64,000 nt of DNA from JBGVMW01 sp045125095 (GCA_045125095.1 JBGVMW010000096.1:1-64000), one strand, 5' to 3'; positions 45,001 to 53,070 are shown, counted from the first letter of the stretch. The notes: a model not told the origin generated them from the sequence alone. Numbers and translations: made by a program.

Positions 45001-45562
45001 GCATGACTGCTTTTAAAAATTCTTCCAATTCAAATTCTTTATCCTGTTTATTTTCTGTCAACAAGGCATAAAGCAATCTTTTTTCCTCTCCTGCACTCTT
45101 TAAGAGCTTAGAAAACTCCGGCTTATAAAAAAGTGAGGTTGCTTCTAACCGTTCTTTTTCTGCCAGTTCCATAAACTGATACAAATTCTTTACCCTACCG
45201 TCGGAAGATGACACAACTGCACTGTCTACACTGGCAACATAAGGCAAACTGTATTCACCACAGTCTGTCAGTAATATAAACTCTCCTTTTTCTACACTTT
45301 GTTCTTCCAAGCCTTTTGACACAAACGTATAGGAAATTTCAATCGTTTCTCCTGCAATCTCCTTCTCATGCACTTGCATACGGTGGCTGGTGGTAAATAC
45401 CCGTCCGGATATTCGTTTTTTTTCTGAACCGGATATGATAAAACTGCCTTTCGCATTCTGCCCTTTTTGAACAGATAACTCAACTCTTGTCTCCGGCAGT
45501 ATCAATTCCTGCTCCTGTCTTTTCATTCCGTTTTCCATATACTGTTTCCATAATTTCTGCAT
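42014..45562 (-). CDS. DUF5717-type large helical-repeat protein
   Basis: From memory this matches the DUF5717 family of Lachnospiraceae. The 1182-residue cytoplasmic protein has an N-terminal beta-rich region (about 20-300) with repeated immunoglobulin-like strand patterns and a DGRVKNLYQFMELAEKE linker. A long alpha-solenoid of TPR/HEAT-like helices follows (about 310-1050), then a short C-terminal beta segment. No signal peptide, membrane segment or enzyme motif is visible. It is the first and largest gene of the operon, directly behind a consensus promoter. A large scaffold that presents an adhesin-like N-terminal domain to its partners is plausible but unproven. Confidence 0.85.
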   Translation of the reverse strand: MQKLWKQYMENGMKRQEQELILPETRVELSVQKGQNAKGSFIISGSEKKRISGRVFTTSHRMQVHEKEIAGETIEISYTFVSKGLEEQSVEKGEFILLTDCGEYSLPYVASVDSAVVSSSDGRVKNLYQFMELAEKERLEATSLFYKPEFSKLLKSAGEEKRLLYALLTENKQDKEFELEEFLKAVMQKHSVTCYLDSNSIEIDSIEKNQEIKIPLVKEGNGYLEVAVQVEGAFLSSSKQVLHEDDFIGKTCQYEVVIHKDKLHNGKNMGRVIFTYGRISMAYMITVCQGEPWGIERRLRREKKSVNRALLKKYLQFQKQEISRSQWVKESLDIVHVVNTIDNNDPFYILLMTQFYIINKEIDKAVDRMTELKARKLIHRNEYVNYAYYLYLSSMLDNRKQHIRKNLEEITLLRREHPDNFELLWFTLYMDERFEQDMPKKYAYIEEFCEKGHMHPILYAEALQAFEQDALCMHDFNVFAQRLVWWAIKQDRVTKELRERTLYLVHRQKIYTKRIYDILEYFYKECQDEEIVALICTMLVKSNRTDEKAFYWYRLGVQKGIAITKLYEFYLDSVPEGYAQPFEREIFLYFAMDSKLSAQKKNILYSNLSSYREAYPDLNERFRIAMQMHVREQLCGEKLSKELVQLYKKCLPGMTITNDMWEPLSHLSFLKMMEVKNKRIRNVIVRHSLLENEESFPVYHNIAWIAVYADSYEIVLEDFEGKRYPYHHVAELEDVIPISVCMEIPLRQNIMNVGVALCRCFEQNRCRSVVESNIESARYLIEQDVLSRRHHITLMMEMIEYYRVSMRTDALELLLLEMPGDELLPNEFETVTEYLISQGADETVYQWIHEVGYENMSNASLLRLCSRRIAEEDPGNAPLLLEIAYHLFLNGKYDEHVLAFLVTCYDGPVKVMADIFRAGREFNLEVRELAERILMQVVLTGAYLENLDSIFQFYLESGSRESVLRAFYTYQAVSCLKDGVAVSNGIWNSMETFCMEETADFHVCGLAMCQHYSEQSKLSKEQIAYGNRVVRAALMNHCFMSCFLKLPLDEDNTFWLQDKCIVEYTGARHPKIHYVLDEKDKADSFVQEEMHPVMDGVFSKEVILFSGEQLHYYITETTEDNEEPVESNLASKEELTSGENSRYDCINDMLLSLSLNDYDTLQLLTDRYFREVYLSNRLFTIR

Positions 45563-45603
45563 AAGAGGAACCGCTACCTTTCACGTAAATTTGCATAAAG
45601 TAT

Positions 45604-45632
45604 ATTATAACTCATAATGTGGGCAGTGTCAA
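45604..45632 (-). promoter_or_regulatory. Consensus promoter of the DUF5717 operon
   Basis: On the minus strand TTGACA (45627-45632) and TATAAT (45604-45609), both perfect consensus, are separated by exactly 17 bp. It is 42 bp upstream of the DUF5717 start. No operator-like repeat is seen, so strong constitutive transcription is expected. Confidence 0.85.
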
Positions 45633-45666
45633 AAAAAGAAACAGCCGAATGGCTGTTTCTTTTTTC
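45631..45666. terminator. Bidirectional terminator upstream of the DUF5717 operon
   Basis: AAAAGAAACAGCC pairs perfectly with GGCTGTTTCTTTT around a 4-nt loop, with A and T runs on both sides. It insulates the DUF5717 promoter from the kinase gene. Confidence 0.88.
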
Positions 45667-45688
45667 GTTTCTGTATTGTTTATGATTC

Positions 45689-45751
45689 GCAGAACTCACC
45701 TATGATGATGGATTTTGGTCTGCTGCCACTACGTTTTCATACGGACTGTGC
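45689..45751 (+). repeat. Internal fragment of the 134-bp MITE
   Basis: Sixty-three bases match the middle of the element at 22328-22461 (GCAGAA...GGACTGTGC) with a few changes; both ends are missing. It overlaps the 3' end of the kinase gene and provides its stop codon. Confidence 0.8.
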
Positions 45752-47032
45752 TGTTTTTACCGGCAATATAATTGCAAAATAGAACTGGTTGTCCTCATCC
45801 TTTATCACATAGTCCCCTTTATACTTTTCTATTACTCTGATAATGTTCTTTATGCCAATTCCATGATTCTCCGGCATAACAGTTTTTGTGGTTTTTATTT
45901 CTCCATTTTTACGAACAACTGGTTGGTTATATGTATTTTTCACCGAAATAATTACCATATCATCTTCTATTTCAAATTTTATTTTGATAATTCTGCGATC
46001 CTTGCATTGTTCACATGCTTCTATTGCATTGTTTAGAAGATTCGATAAAATCGTTACCACATCTTCTTCCGCCATCTCCAATCCGGATAAGTCATTTACT
46101 CTTACCACAAATAAAATATTTTTATTGACTGCCTCATGATATTTTGTATTTAGGATCGCATTCACAATCTTGTGATTTGTGTCAATGGCATCATTCTCTT
46201 TTATCATCGTTCCGCTCACTGTATTCATGTACTGCTCCAATTCATCATACTGCTTCTTTTTTACTAATGCTTCTATGCACATAAGTTTATTGTTAAATTC
46301 ATGTACACTTCTTTTTTTATTATCATAATTTTCTGAAATCTTTTTATACATCTCGGTCTGGTTCTTTACCTGGGATTCGAACAATTTCATCTCATACGAC
46401 TGTACTTTTCGTTCCATAACGTCATTGAGAAAATAAAAAACTACAATATTCATGCCAACCAGACCAAATGCTGTCAGGAAAAGAACATTTGCCTGCTCTT
46501 TACTTTCAATAGTATGAAATGCATGAATCATGGCTGTAATGGTTGCTATGGAAAACGTTGGAAAAATCAGGAAACGAAACCATTCAGACCCCTTTAGCAT
46601 TTCTTCTTTCTTTTTGCCGAACAGTTTTTTTATCACCAATATGCAGAAAAATAATATTACTTTTCCTAATGAAACCACCAACATTCCCATTGCTTCACTG
46701 TACTGTATCTGGGTATTATCATTTATGCAAAAAGTGTTTATCACTGCATAAGAAACATAATCCATTGCCATTAATATACCATGAAATAATACATCCATTG
46801 CAATTGCCTGCCATATTTGAATCTCTATATAAAAATACATTGCAGTTACCCATAAACATATTATTGCTATTGTTTTCCATAACAAATAATCGCCTAACAA
46901 AGCAACCAATAGAGATGTTATGAAGGCTAAACCTGCACATGCACCATACTCTGCTGCTATGCTCAGTTTTCTTCTTTTCGCACCAAATGTTTCAAAAAAG
47001 ATTTTACAACAAATCACCCTTAACTTTTCCAA
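45737..47032 (-). CDS. AgrC-like sensor histidine kinase, truncated at the 5' end
   Basis: This is a quorum-type membrane kinase of the HPK10/GHKL group. It resembles the kinase at 53117-54421 throughout. About six hydrophobic segments (30-210) precede the His box (SVHEFNNKL, His244), the N box (LNNAIEACE) and the G box (HGIGIKNI). The open frame begins with TTG and no ribosome site, 10 bp after the IS remnant's stop. Alignment with its paralogue shows the first 15 or so residues are missing. Its last residues (about KTAQSV) come from a repeat fragment. It has no adjacent regulator and is probably non-functional. Confidence 0.75.
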   Translation of the reverse strand: MEKLRVICCKIFFETFGAKRRKLSIAAEYGACAGLAFITSLLVALLGDYLLWKTIAIICLWVTAMYFYIEIQIWQAIAMDVLFHGILMAMDYVSYAVINTFCINDNTQIQYSEAMGMLVVSLGKVILFFCILVIKKLFGKKKEEMLKGSEWFRFLIFPTFSIATITAMIHAFHTIESKEQANVLFLTAFGLVGMNIVVFYFLNDVMERKVQSYEMKLFESQVKNQTEMYKKISENYDNKKRSVHEFNNKLMCIEALVKKKQYDELEQYMNTVSGTMIKENDAIDTNHKIVNAILNTKYHEAVNKNILFVVRVNDLSGLEMAEEDVVTILSNLLNNAIEACEQCKDRRIIKIKFEIEDDMVIISVKNTYNQPVVRKNGEIKTTKTVMPENHGIGIKNIIRVIEKYKGDYVIKDEDNQFYFAIILPVKTAQSV

Positions 47033-47042
47033 ATTTATATAA

Positions 47043-47684
47043 CTAAACCTTCAAATTCATCTTATCTGCCACCTTATTAATATAGCTTTCGGTAATTCCA
47101 AATTGTCTGTATATTTTCTTCTGTTTTCCTGTAAGACCATATTTTCTTATATAAACATTTTTTCTATTCTTTACAATAATCACTTTTTCAAGTTCACCTA
47201 TTGCTGCCGGAACTGCATAATTCTTTTTATCCTTCTCTTTTCTGCTTACTTCTTTTAACCCCTGAAAAATATAATTCCTTACAATGCTTGCTATAAACAT
47301 CACATATGTTTTACTTTCCAATGAGGTCTGACTGTGTACCCGGAATGTATCATACTCCAATCCTGTTTTTAGCATTTTAAATATCTTTTCTACACTGTCC
47401 CTTTTCCGGTATAGCTCCAGTGCTTCTCCCGCTGTCATCTCTTTCGAAGTTACAATGACAAAAAAACCAAGCCTGTCTATTTCTTTCTGAATTTCATTCT
47501 CATTTCTTTTATACGATTGTAAATATCCATTACTGTCATATTTCAGTTTGAAATGCTTTTCATATGTTCTTAAATCTTCTTTTCTTCGGATTTTTTCATC
47601 AACTTTCTTCTGTAAATGTTCCTCTTTTTTCTGCATCTGTTTCAGATACTCGTTTCTTTCCCGTTGAAAAGAAAAAAATGCCAA
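47043..47684 (-). pseudogene. IS4-family (IS1634-like) transposase remnant
   Basis: The 213-codon frame is the C-terminal portion of a DDE transposase that would normally be about 500-550 residues. The YREK signature is intact: Y-x2-R-x3-E-x6-K in YRKRDSVEKIFKMLK near residue 110. The two catalytic Asp residues would lie in the missing N-terminal part, so it cannot transpose. It abuts the truncated AgrC-like kinase, which suggests that the insertion or a later deletion removed the kinase start. Terminal inverted repeats were not found. Confidence 0.85.
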
Positions 47685-47743
47685 TTTCTTGACATTTTTT
47701 GAATTTTTTTCATATTCAGTTACATATTCAAGAAAAGTTAAGG

Positions 47744-48427
47744 TTATTCATTTAGCACAAATTCTTCCACATTTTCATTCCATTCTAATGTAGAAATTAC
47801 TTGTATCTCACCATATTCAGGTCCTATATAGGGCTGCTTATAAATCATCAGATTACCATCACTTGTAATAGCTGCATGGGTGTCATCTTCCAATTGAATA
47901 TTATCGGTTGTAATATCTTCCCACTTTGCATCTGATAATTTATACACATTAGCATAAGATGCACTCACTCCCTGATATACAGCAGCCCTTAACACAAACA
48001 CATCTTTTTGCCCGGAACCGGTAGGGAGATAATATATTTCCACTTCATCCCCACGATGTATTTCACTGGTCAGAATTTCTCCAGTCTCTGCCGAACACAA
48101 GGCGGTAACTGTTGTGTCTAATCCTGCCACATGGGAAGGACTTTCTAAGACAAACTCTGCCATAACCTCATTCTTATTCGGTGCTGAAAAACTACCGTAG
48201 GTTAATTTGTCCAAACGGATTTCATCTGCTGTTTGAATTTCGGCTGTTTCCATTAATTGTTCTGCCACTTGATTATGTAGTGTATCTAAATCTAATGTGG
48301 CACTATCATTTGATAAAATTACTGTCTCTGCCTGAGATGTGGTATCGTCTTTCTGGCATCCACAAAAAATAAAGGTTGTTAATGCTAATGACATAATAGC
48401 AATTATGTATTTTCGTTTCATTATCAT
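47744..48427 (-). CDS. Hypothetical lipoprotein
   Basis: The 227-residue protein has a signal peptide with lipobox FCGC (Cys about 24) after GGAG and ATG. A second ATG two codons on is a possible start. The remainder is an acidic, beta-rich extracytoplasmic domain without a recognised motif. It lies downstream of another lipoprotein and the ABC exporter and may belong to the same accessory locus. The IS remnant follows it. Confidence 0.75.
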   Translation of the reverse strand: MIMKRKYIIAIMSLALTTFIFCGCQKDDTTSQAETVILSNDSATLDLDTLHNQVAEQLMETAEIQTADEIRLDKLTYGSFSAPNKNEVMAEFVLESPSHVAGLDTTVTALCSAETGEILTSEIHRGDEVEIYYLPTGSGQKDVFVLRAAVYQGVSASYANVYKLSDAKWEDITTDNIQLEDDTHAAITSDGNLMIYKQPYIGPEYGEIQVISTLEWNENVEEFVLNE

Positions 48428-48535
48428 ATATCTCCTTCCCTAAAGCAAATGGTAGTTGTCTGTTTATTTCATTGTCGCTGTTACTATTTGGCTATTAGAA
48501 TAATATGATCGCTACTGATATAATTGCGAAATTAA

Positions 48536-48985
48536 CTATTGCTCTAGCACACTTCGCATATTAGCAATCACATACTGCCCATCTTCCTGCTGTTCCAGTG
48601 TAAAGATATAGTCCATTTCGTTTTCTCCAATCTCCAATGTCCCCACCGGAATATAATTTTCCGAATAAGTCAGCACATATTTAACTGGAACTTCTACTTT
48701 GTTGTCTCCTATTTCTTTTATCTGTTCAACATCAACGTCAATGGACTCACAAGACACCACCGTATCCACAAATGCCCTTACATATTCTCCCTTGTCCAAA
48801 TTCTCTTGCCAATCCTCGTTCACATACTTCTTAATTTCCTGCACATCATGTGTCGGTAACGTGGTTAAATATCCCTCAACCGTTTCCTGCACCGCCTTTT
48901 CTTTTGATTGCCCCACCTGACAGCCACTAAGCAACGACAGACAGCTTATAAGCATAATGCACAATATAACTTTGATTGTTTTCAT
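48536..48985 (-). CDS. Small lipoprotein, NTF2-like
   Basis: The 149-residue protein has a signal peptide with lipobox LLSGC (Cys about 22). The remainder (about 30-149) has a helix-then-curved-sheet pattern resembling DUF4878/NTF2-like lipoproteins, ending with a DGQYVIANM strand. The function is unknown. It lies 220 bp downstream of the ABC ATPase gene; that gap holds only a hairpin (about 49147-49186) and no gene that I can see. Confidence 0.75.
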   Translation of the reverse strand: MKTIKVILCIMLISCLSLLSGCQVGQSKEKAVQETVEGYLTTLPTHDVQEIKKYVNEDWQENLDKGEYVRAFVDTVVSCESIDVDVEQIKEIGDNKVEVPVKYVLTYSENYIPVGTLEIGENEMDYIFTLEQQEDGQYVIANMRSVLEQ

Positions 48986-49146
48986 TGCATCCTCCCCCTG
49001 TAATCATTGTAATTTAATGCTACAATATTAATGCTACAATATAAAACCTACATCTATTCTTTATTCCATATAACCAGTTAAATGAATCCATCTTTTTGTT
49101 CTGCTTGTAATTCCTTTTCTCCAAGGCTTTGAACTGAACCTTCTTA

Positions 49147-49186
49147 ACACCAAGAAAAGCTTGGGATACAAGCCTCTTGGTGGAGA
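49147..49186. other. Perfect intergenic hairpin after the ABC ATPase gene
   Basis: CACCAAGA pairs with TCTTGGTG, with an inner AGCTTG/CAAGCC stem. It follows the ATPase stop by about 20 bp. There is no T run, so it may stabilise the mRNA end rather than terminate. Confidence 0.5.
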
Positions 49187-49206
49187 TTAGCTCTTCTGTT
49201 GGCTAC

Positions 49207-49869
49207 TCAGACCAGCTGTCCATCCTTAATTTCCACGCTTCGCTTACACAGCCCTGCAATCTCTTTATCATGAGTGATAATAATTACCGTTGTTCCTTCC
49301 TGATTAATCTTGGAGAACAGGTTCATGATATCCTTTCCATTTTTCTCATCCAAGGCACCGGTAGGCTCGTCTGCAAGAAGATAGTCAGGATTGTTAAGTA
49401 GCGCCCTGGCAATTGCCACACGCTGCTTTTGACCGCCGGAAAGCTCGTTTACGGGTTTTGTGGAACACTCCTTCATCCCCACTTTCTCTAAAATTTCTAA
49501 GGCGTGCTTTTTTGCAGCCTTAATGGAGACCGGTGAAAAATAAGCAGGAAGAATCACATTATCTAACACGCTTTCTTTTTCAAGCAGAGAGTAATTCTGA
49601 AGGACAATGCCGATTTTCTCACTGCGGATCTTTGCTATCTGTTGGTCCTTGCAGGAGCCGATGTCACAGTCATCTAACAGATAGCGTCCCTTTTCATAGG
49701 ATTCAATTCCTGCAATAATGTGTAACAAGGTAGACTTACCTGCACCGGATTTTCCTACGATGGCTAACAGTTCGCCATCTGCTATTTTGAGATTAATGTT
49801 ATCTAACGCTGTAAATTCATTAGATTTGCCGGCGTTGTATACTTTCTGTATATTTTCTAAAATAATCAT
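49207..49869 (-). CDS. ABC transporter ATP-binding protein (MacB/LolD-like)
   Basis: The 220-residue ATPase has Walker A GKSGAGKST (about 39-47), signature LSGGQKQR, Walker B LLADEPTGALD and switch ITHDKE. It belongs to the MacB/BceA group that works with FtsX-type permeases. It is 50 bp downstream of two such permeases, giving a complete exporter or detoxification pump. The operon begins with a small secreted protein gene, as in bacteriocin export/immunity loci. Confidence 0.92.
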   Translation of the reverse strand: MIILENIQKVYNAGKSNEFTALDNINLKIADGELLAIVGKSGAGKSTLLHIIAGIESYEKGRYLLDDCDIGSCKDQQIAKIRSEKIGIVLQNYSLLEKESVLDNVILPAYFSPVSIKAAKKHALEILEKVGMKECSTKPVNELSGGQKQRVAIARALLNNPDYLLADEPTGALDEKNGKDIMNLFSKINQEGTTVIIITHDKEIAGLCKRSVEIKDGQLV

Positions 49870-49918
49870 TTTTTCCTCTCATTCTGCCATTTTTGTGGCT
49901 GGTGCATGCTAGTATTTT

Positions 49919-51130
49919 TTACGCTGATTCTTTCATAAGCACCTTAGCAGGTGGATTTTTTCTTAAAATCATCATGGGAACCAAAGCGGTAATAAATAGT
50001 ACTATGATAAGCAACAGTACGGAAATAATACAGTTATTCCATCCGAACTGTAATCCAAACTGGTTGGCAATGGAAGGGTTGAAACAAGCCACCATGCATC
50101 CGGCAAGACTGAATGCACCGGAACAGGAAAGCAGGATACCAATTTCCATAAGCCGAATCATAAAAATATCCTTTGAAGATGCACCGCAAATACAATAAAT
50201 ACCGTTCTTTCTTAGCTGCAGGGAACAACTGATACCAATGCTCATGAAAAGTCCTGTAAGGGATATAAGCAGGATACAGATAAGAATGGGTCCAAACTTG
50301 TACAGGTCGGCACGGATATAATTTAAGCTGTTTGACTTTAATTCGAAAAAGGAGATAACAGTTCCGTATTTTTGCAGAAGGTCATTGTCTTGCTGCAGTG
50401 TTTCTGAATCCACAGCTTCCTCATAGCTGATAAATAATCTGCTTATCAGCATCAGCTTATTCTCTGGGAAAAATTCCTTGGCTTCACTTTCTCTCACAAA
50501 TATAAATGGCTTACTGTCTGCATCACCTGAAAATGAAGAATAAGGCTGATAATACTGCATAATCGTCCTGTCACTAGAATACTTTGACCAGGTTGGCATG
50601 TAAGTTTCATTAGTGAGTACCCCGGAGATATGTATGGTGGCATCATATATCTGATTGTCGGCAAGTACATTAGCTACCGCATCAGGGCTTGCTATGGCAT
50701 TTATTTGGTTTTCTGCTTTATCCTTGTAACTACCGGACTGCAAAGGGATGTCCATCCGCTCAAAAAGTTCATCATCTAAAATGAGAATCTGGTAACTGAA
50801 ATCTTCGTCAGTTGCCAATGTATAAAACCTTTTCGCAGTTGCTTTGCCATTTAATTTCTCAAGCAGTGGTTCATATTCTGCCTGTTCCCATTCTACATAA
50901 GTATCAAAATCTAACTCCTCCATACCGGGAGTCATGTATATCACATAGCCTTGCTTCTCAAGCAGTGGTTCATAGGTCTGATAGTAGCGGGTTCTGCCAT
51001 TCATTCCGGCGATTAAGACATTGATGCCAAGTAATACACATGCTATCTGCAGCACCACAACCCAGTAGACAGTTATATTCTGTTCCACTGAGGAATACCC
51101 CAGACGCAGCCATTTTATAAAATGTTTCAT
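49919..51130 (-). CDS. FtsX-like ABC permease
   Basis: The 403-residue permease has one N-terminal membrane helix (about 22-42), an extracytoplasmic domain (about 45-275) and three C-terminal helices (about 278-390), the MacB/FtsX topology. The C-terminal LVPMMILRKNPPAKVLMKE resembles the group's coupling helix. It is paired with the permease gene upstream and the ATPase gene downstream. Confidence 0.87.
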   Translation of the reverse strand: MKHFIKWLRLGYSSVEQNITVYWVVVLQIACVLLGINVLIAGMNGRTRYYQTYEPLLEKQGYVIYMTPGMEELDFDTYVEWEQAEYEPLLEKLNGKATAKRFYTLATDEDFSYQILILDDELFERMDIPLQSGSYKDKAENQINAIASPDAVANVLADNQIYDATIHISGVLTNETYMPTWSKYSSDRTIMQYYQPYSSFSGDADSKPFIFVRESEAKEFFPENKLMLISRLFISYEEAVDSETLQQDNDLLQKYGTVISFFELKSNSLNYIRADLYKFGPILICILLISLTGLFMSIGISCSLQLRKNGIYCICGASSKDIFMIRLMEIGILLSCSGAFSLAGCMVACFNPSIANQFGLQFGWNNCIISVLLLIIVLFITALVPMMILRKNPPAKVLMKESA

Positions 51131-51146
51131 AGCTTTTCCCCCCTCA

Positions 51147-52172
51147 TTATGCTTTGCAGGTGTCTTTTCGTTTTCTTAAAAAGATGTGGTTTATGAACAG
51201 CACAATGATTAAGAAAAGAAATAGTATGCCTAGTTCTGTTGAAAAGGTATAGTACCTGGATAAGTTCATTTGCTCGATTACAAACAAATGCACAATTCCA
51301 TATCCAATGCAGCAGGAGAATACCTGCAGAACTAAAATTTCTGCATAGTAGGAGCGTAAAATTTGTGATAAACTGCCGCCTACATACCGCATGATTTGGA
51401 TTTCTTTTTCACGTTTCAATATTATGTAGCGGAAAAGGAGTGCCGTGTTGAACACAGCAAGTATAATTGCAATGGCACAGATTCCATAGGAAATGGCGAT
51501 GTACTGACGCTGCATTAAGTCTTTTACTTCCGGTTCTTCTACATCACAGGTAGGAAAGAGTTCCAGTAGTCTGGCGGACATTTTTTCGCATTCTTTGATG
51601 GTTGGTTTTTCGTTCATTGAAACAATAAATGTAAACAGAGAGGCTTCTCCAGGAAGGCTATTATAAGGAACACGATAACTTCCCATAACATAGTCTTCTT
51701 TACCGATTACATCATAAGATGTGCCACACATAGAAACAGTGTCACCAATTTGGGCATCACATTCATATTTGCTGACAATGGTTACATGTTCACCTTTTGT
51801 ATTTTGCTCTAAGGAAAATTTTTCGTCATATTTGTCCGGGTAGCATACTGCAGACACATAACCAGGATTAGTTTCATTTTCTTTGTCTGTTGCAGCCATT
51901 AGTGAAATGGAATATAATTTACCATCCCATTCGTCAAATAATTGCTGGTATTTTTCTTTTGCTGATGCAACAGTTTCATCTGTTGAAGAAAAACTAACAT
52001 TAAACATTTTTGTGGCATAATCAGCTTCCTTGTTGGTGTCTATGGTCTTTAATATAAGACCATAGATCAGTAATACAGTAACAACTGATACTATCTGGCA
52101 ACAAAGAAGCAGTGACAGTAAGCCTTTGTGGTTTTTGAACAGAAGTTTTAAGTTTCTACATAATAAACGCAT
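51147..52172 (-). CDS. FtsX-like ABC permease
   Basis: The 341-residue permease has the same one-plus-three-helix topology, with helices near 20-40, 225-250, 275-295 and 310-332. The segment REKEIQIMRYVGGSLSQILR is the typical coupling loop after the second helix. It lies 16 bp downstream of the small secreted protein gene and 16 bp upstream of the second permease gene. The two permeases probably form a heterodimer. Confidence 0.87.
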   Translation of the reverse strand: MRLLCRNLKLLFKNHKGLLSLLLCCQIVSVVTVLLIYGLILKTIDTNKEADYATKMFNVSFSSTDETVASAKEKYQQLFDEWDGKLYSISLMAATDKENETNPGYVSAVCYPDKYDEKFSLEQNTKGEHVTIVSKYECDAQIGDTVSMCGTSYDVIGKEDYVMGSYRVPYNSLPGEASLFTFIVSMNEKPTIKECEKMSARLLELFPTCDVEEPEVKDLMQRQYIAISYGICAIAIILAVFNTALLFRYIILKREKEIQIMRYVGGSLSQILRSYYAEILVLQVFSCCIGYGIVHLFVIEQMNLSRYYTFSTELGILFLFLIIVLFINHIFLRKRKDTCKA

Positions 52173-52187
52173 AATATATGACTTCCT

Positions 52188-52604
52188 TTATTTGTATACT
52201 GTCAATACAATACATTGAGTAATCTGAGAACCGTCAGAATTGTAAATCCATCCTTGTGATCTTCTTTTCATGATTTTAGTGTTTTTAGAGACAGATGTAC
52301 TAACAGCAGTATATGTTCCTGTTGAATTATTACTAGCTCTTAGAACATAATTTCCATCCCCGTCAGCGGTATAGTCATGATAAGTTACTCCTTTTTTATA
52401 TGAATTACTTTTAGTTACTGTTGAAGCAAATGGTGTGGTTGATACTGTGCAATAAGTTCCAGCATAAGAAGCACCAAATGTTGTTAAATCTTGATCAACA
52501 TAGGTTTTATTAGTTGTAGCAGCACTTACAGAAAGTGTTGAGCCGAATATGCAAACAACAGATGCACATACCAATAATTTGCTTAAAATTTTGTTCATTT
52601 TCAT
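52188..52604 (-). CDS. Small secreted Ser/Thr-rich protein, candidate bacteriocin or signal
   Basis: The 138-residue protein has a clear Sec signal peptide (about 1-30, cleavage after SVSA). The mature 108-residue chain is rich in Ser, Thr, Tyr and Asn with two cysteines (GTYC and TQCI). There is no double-glycine leader. Placement before an ABC exporter and beside an agr-like locus resembles lactococcin-972-type operons, but I see no sequence match to that family. It could also be an immunity or surface protein. Confidence 0.75.
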   Translation of the reverse strand: MKMNKILSKLLVCASVVCIFGSTLSVSAATTNKTYVDQDLTTFGASYAGTYCTVSTTPFASTVTKSNSYKKGVTYHDYTADGDGNYVLRASNNSTGTYTAVSTSVSKNTKIMKRRSQGWIYNSDGSQITQCIVLTVYK

Positions 52605-52659
52605 AATAAATTCCTTCTTTCTTAATTTTAAAATCTTGTTTTAATAATACTATCATTCC

Positions 52660-52826
52660 TTAATTTTTACCATTAGCATTTACACGCTTAGGTCTTTTGG
52701 GTTGATGCAGAATCATCATGCAACCAGGTATCTCATTATTCATCTCGTAATCTACATAACGCTTCATAATTCGCCCAACTACATTTACAGCCTTTGTTTC
52801 AATTTTTTTCGCAAATCGGTTTTCAT
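52660..52826 (-). pseudogene. agrD: AgrD-like autoinducer precursor, one base out of frame
   Basis: The ATG at 52826 has a perfect GGAGGTG site and overlaps the stop of an agrB remnant as ATGA. As read, it ends after 13 codons. One extra A in the A4 tract after the ATG or the A7 tract (52803-52809) would open a peptide of about 55 residues: an amphipathic N-terminus (AKKIETKAVNVVGRIMKRY), then GCMMILHQPKRPKR. That is the layout of cyclic-lactone precursors, with a Cys-centred ring followed by QPK-type basic tail. An unshifted short start exists at 52767. Sequencing error, slippage and decay remain possible. Confidence 0.65.
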
Positions 52827-53070
52827 ACTCTCACCTCCATCAAACATTTCCCAATAAATAGTAACAATGCAGAAAGTATTATTCCAAACGACATAAATAC
52901 AACATAACTTTTATTGCCACCAAGTAAATCCACTACAAAAACGATTGCTGCTTCTATCACAACCGTGATTCGTGTAATTCTTTTACTGGTACCCCCTCAG
53001 ACACATTATCCTTTTTTTGCCCAATTTTTACAATACACATTGCAGAATCATGACATTTTTTGCAGAAAAA
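52823..53070 (-). pseudogene. agrB: AgrB-like C-terminal remnant
   Basis: A frame from 52996 to 52823 encodes two hydrophobic helices with the AgrB C-terminal pattern (KRITRITVVIEAAIVFVVD; SFGIILSALLLFIGK). The preceding part continues in another frame to about 53070, with the break somewhere at or after a G5 tract (52992-52996). Its stop overlaps the agrD start, as in agrBD operons. Two thirds of a normal AgrB, including the catalytic His and Cys, are absent. It lies just after the kinase terminator. Confidence 0.6.

Noticed and set aside
47684..47743. Missing N-terminal half of the transposase in another frame
   Set aside because: Only 60 bp separate the fragment from the lipoprotein stop; no DDE catalytic Asp segments could fit or were seen.
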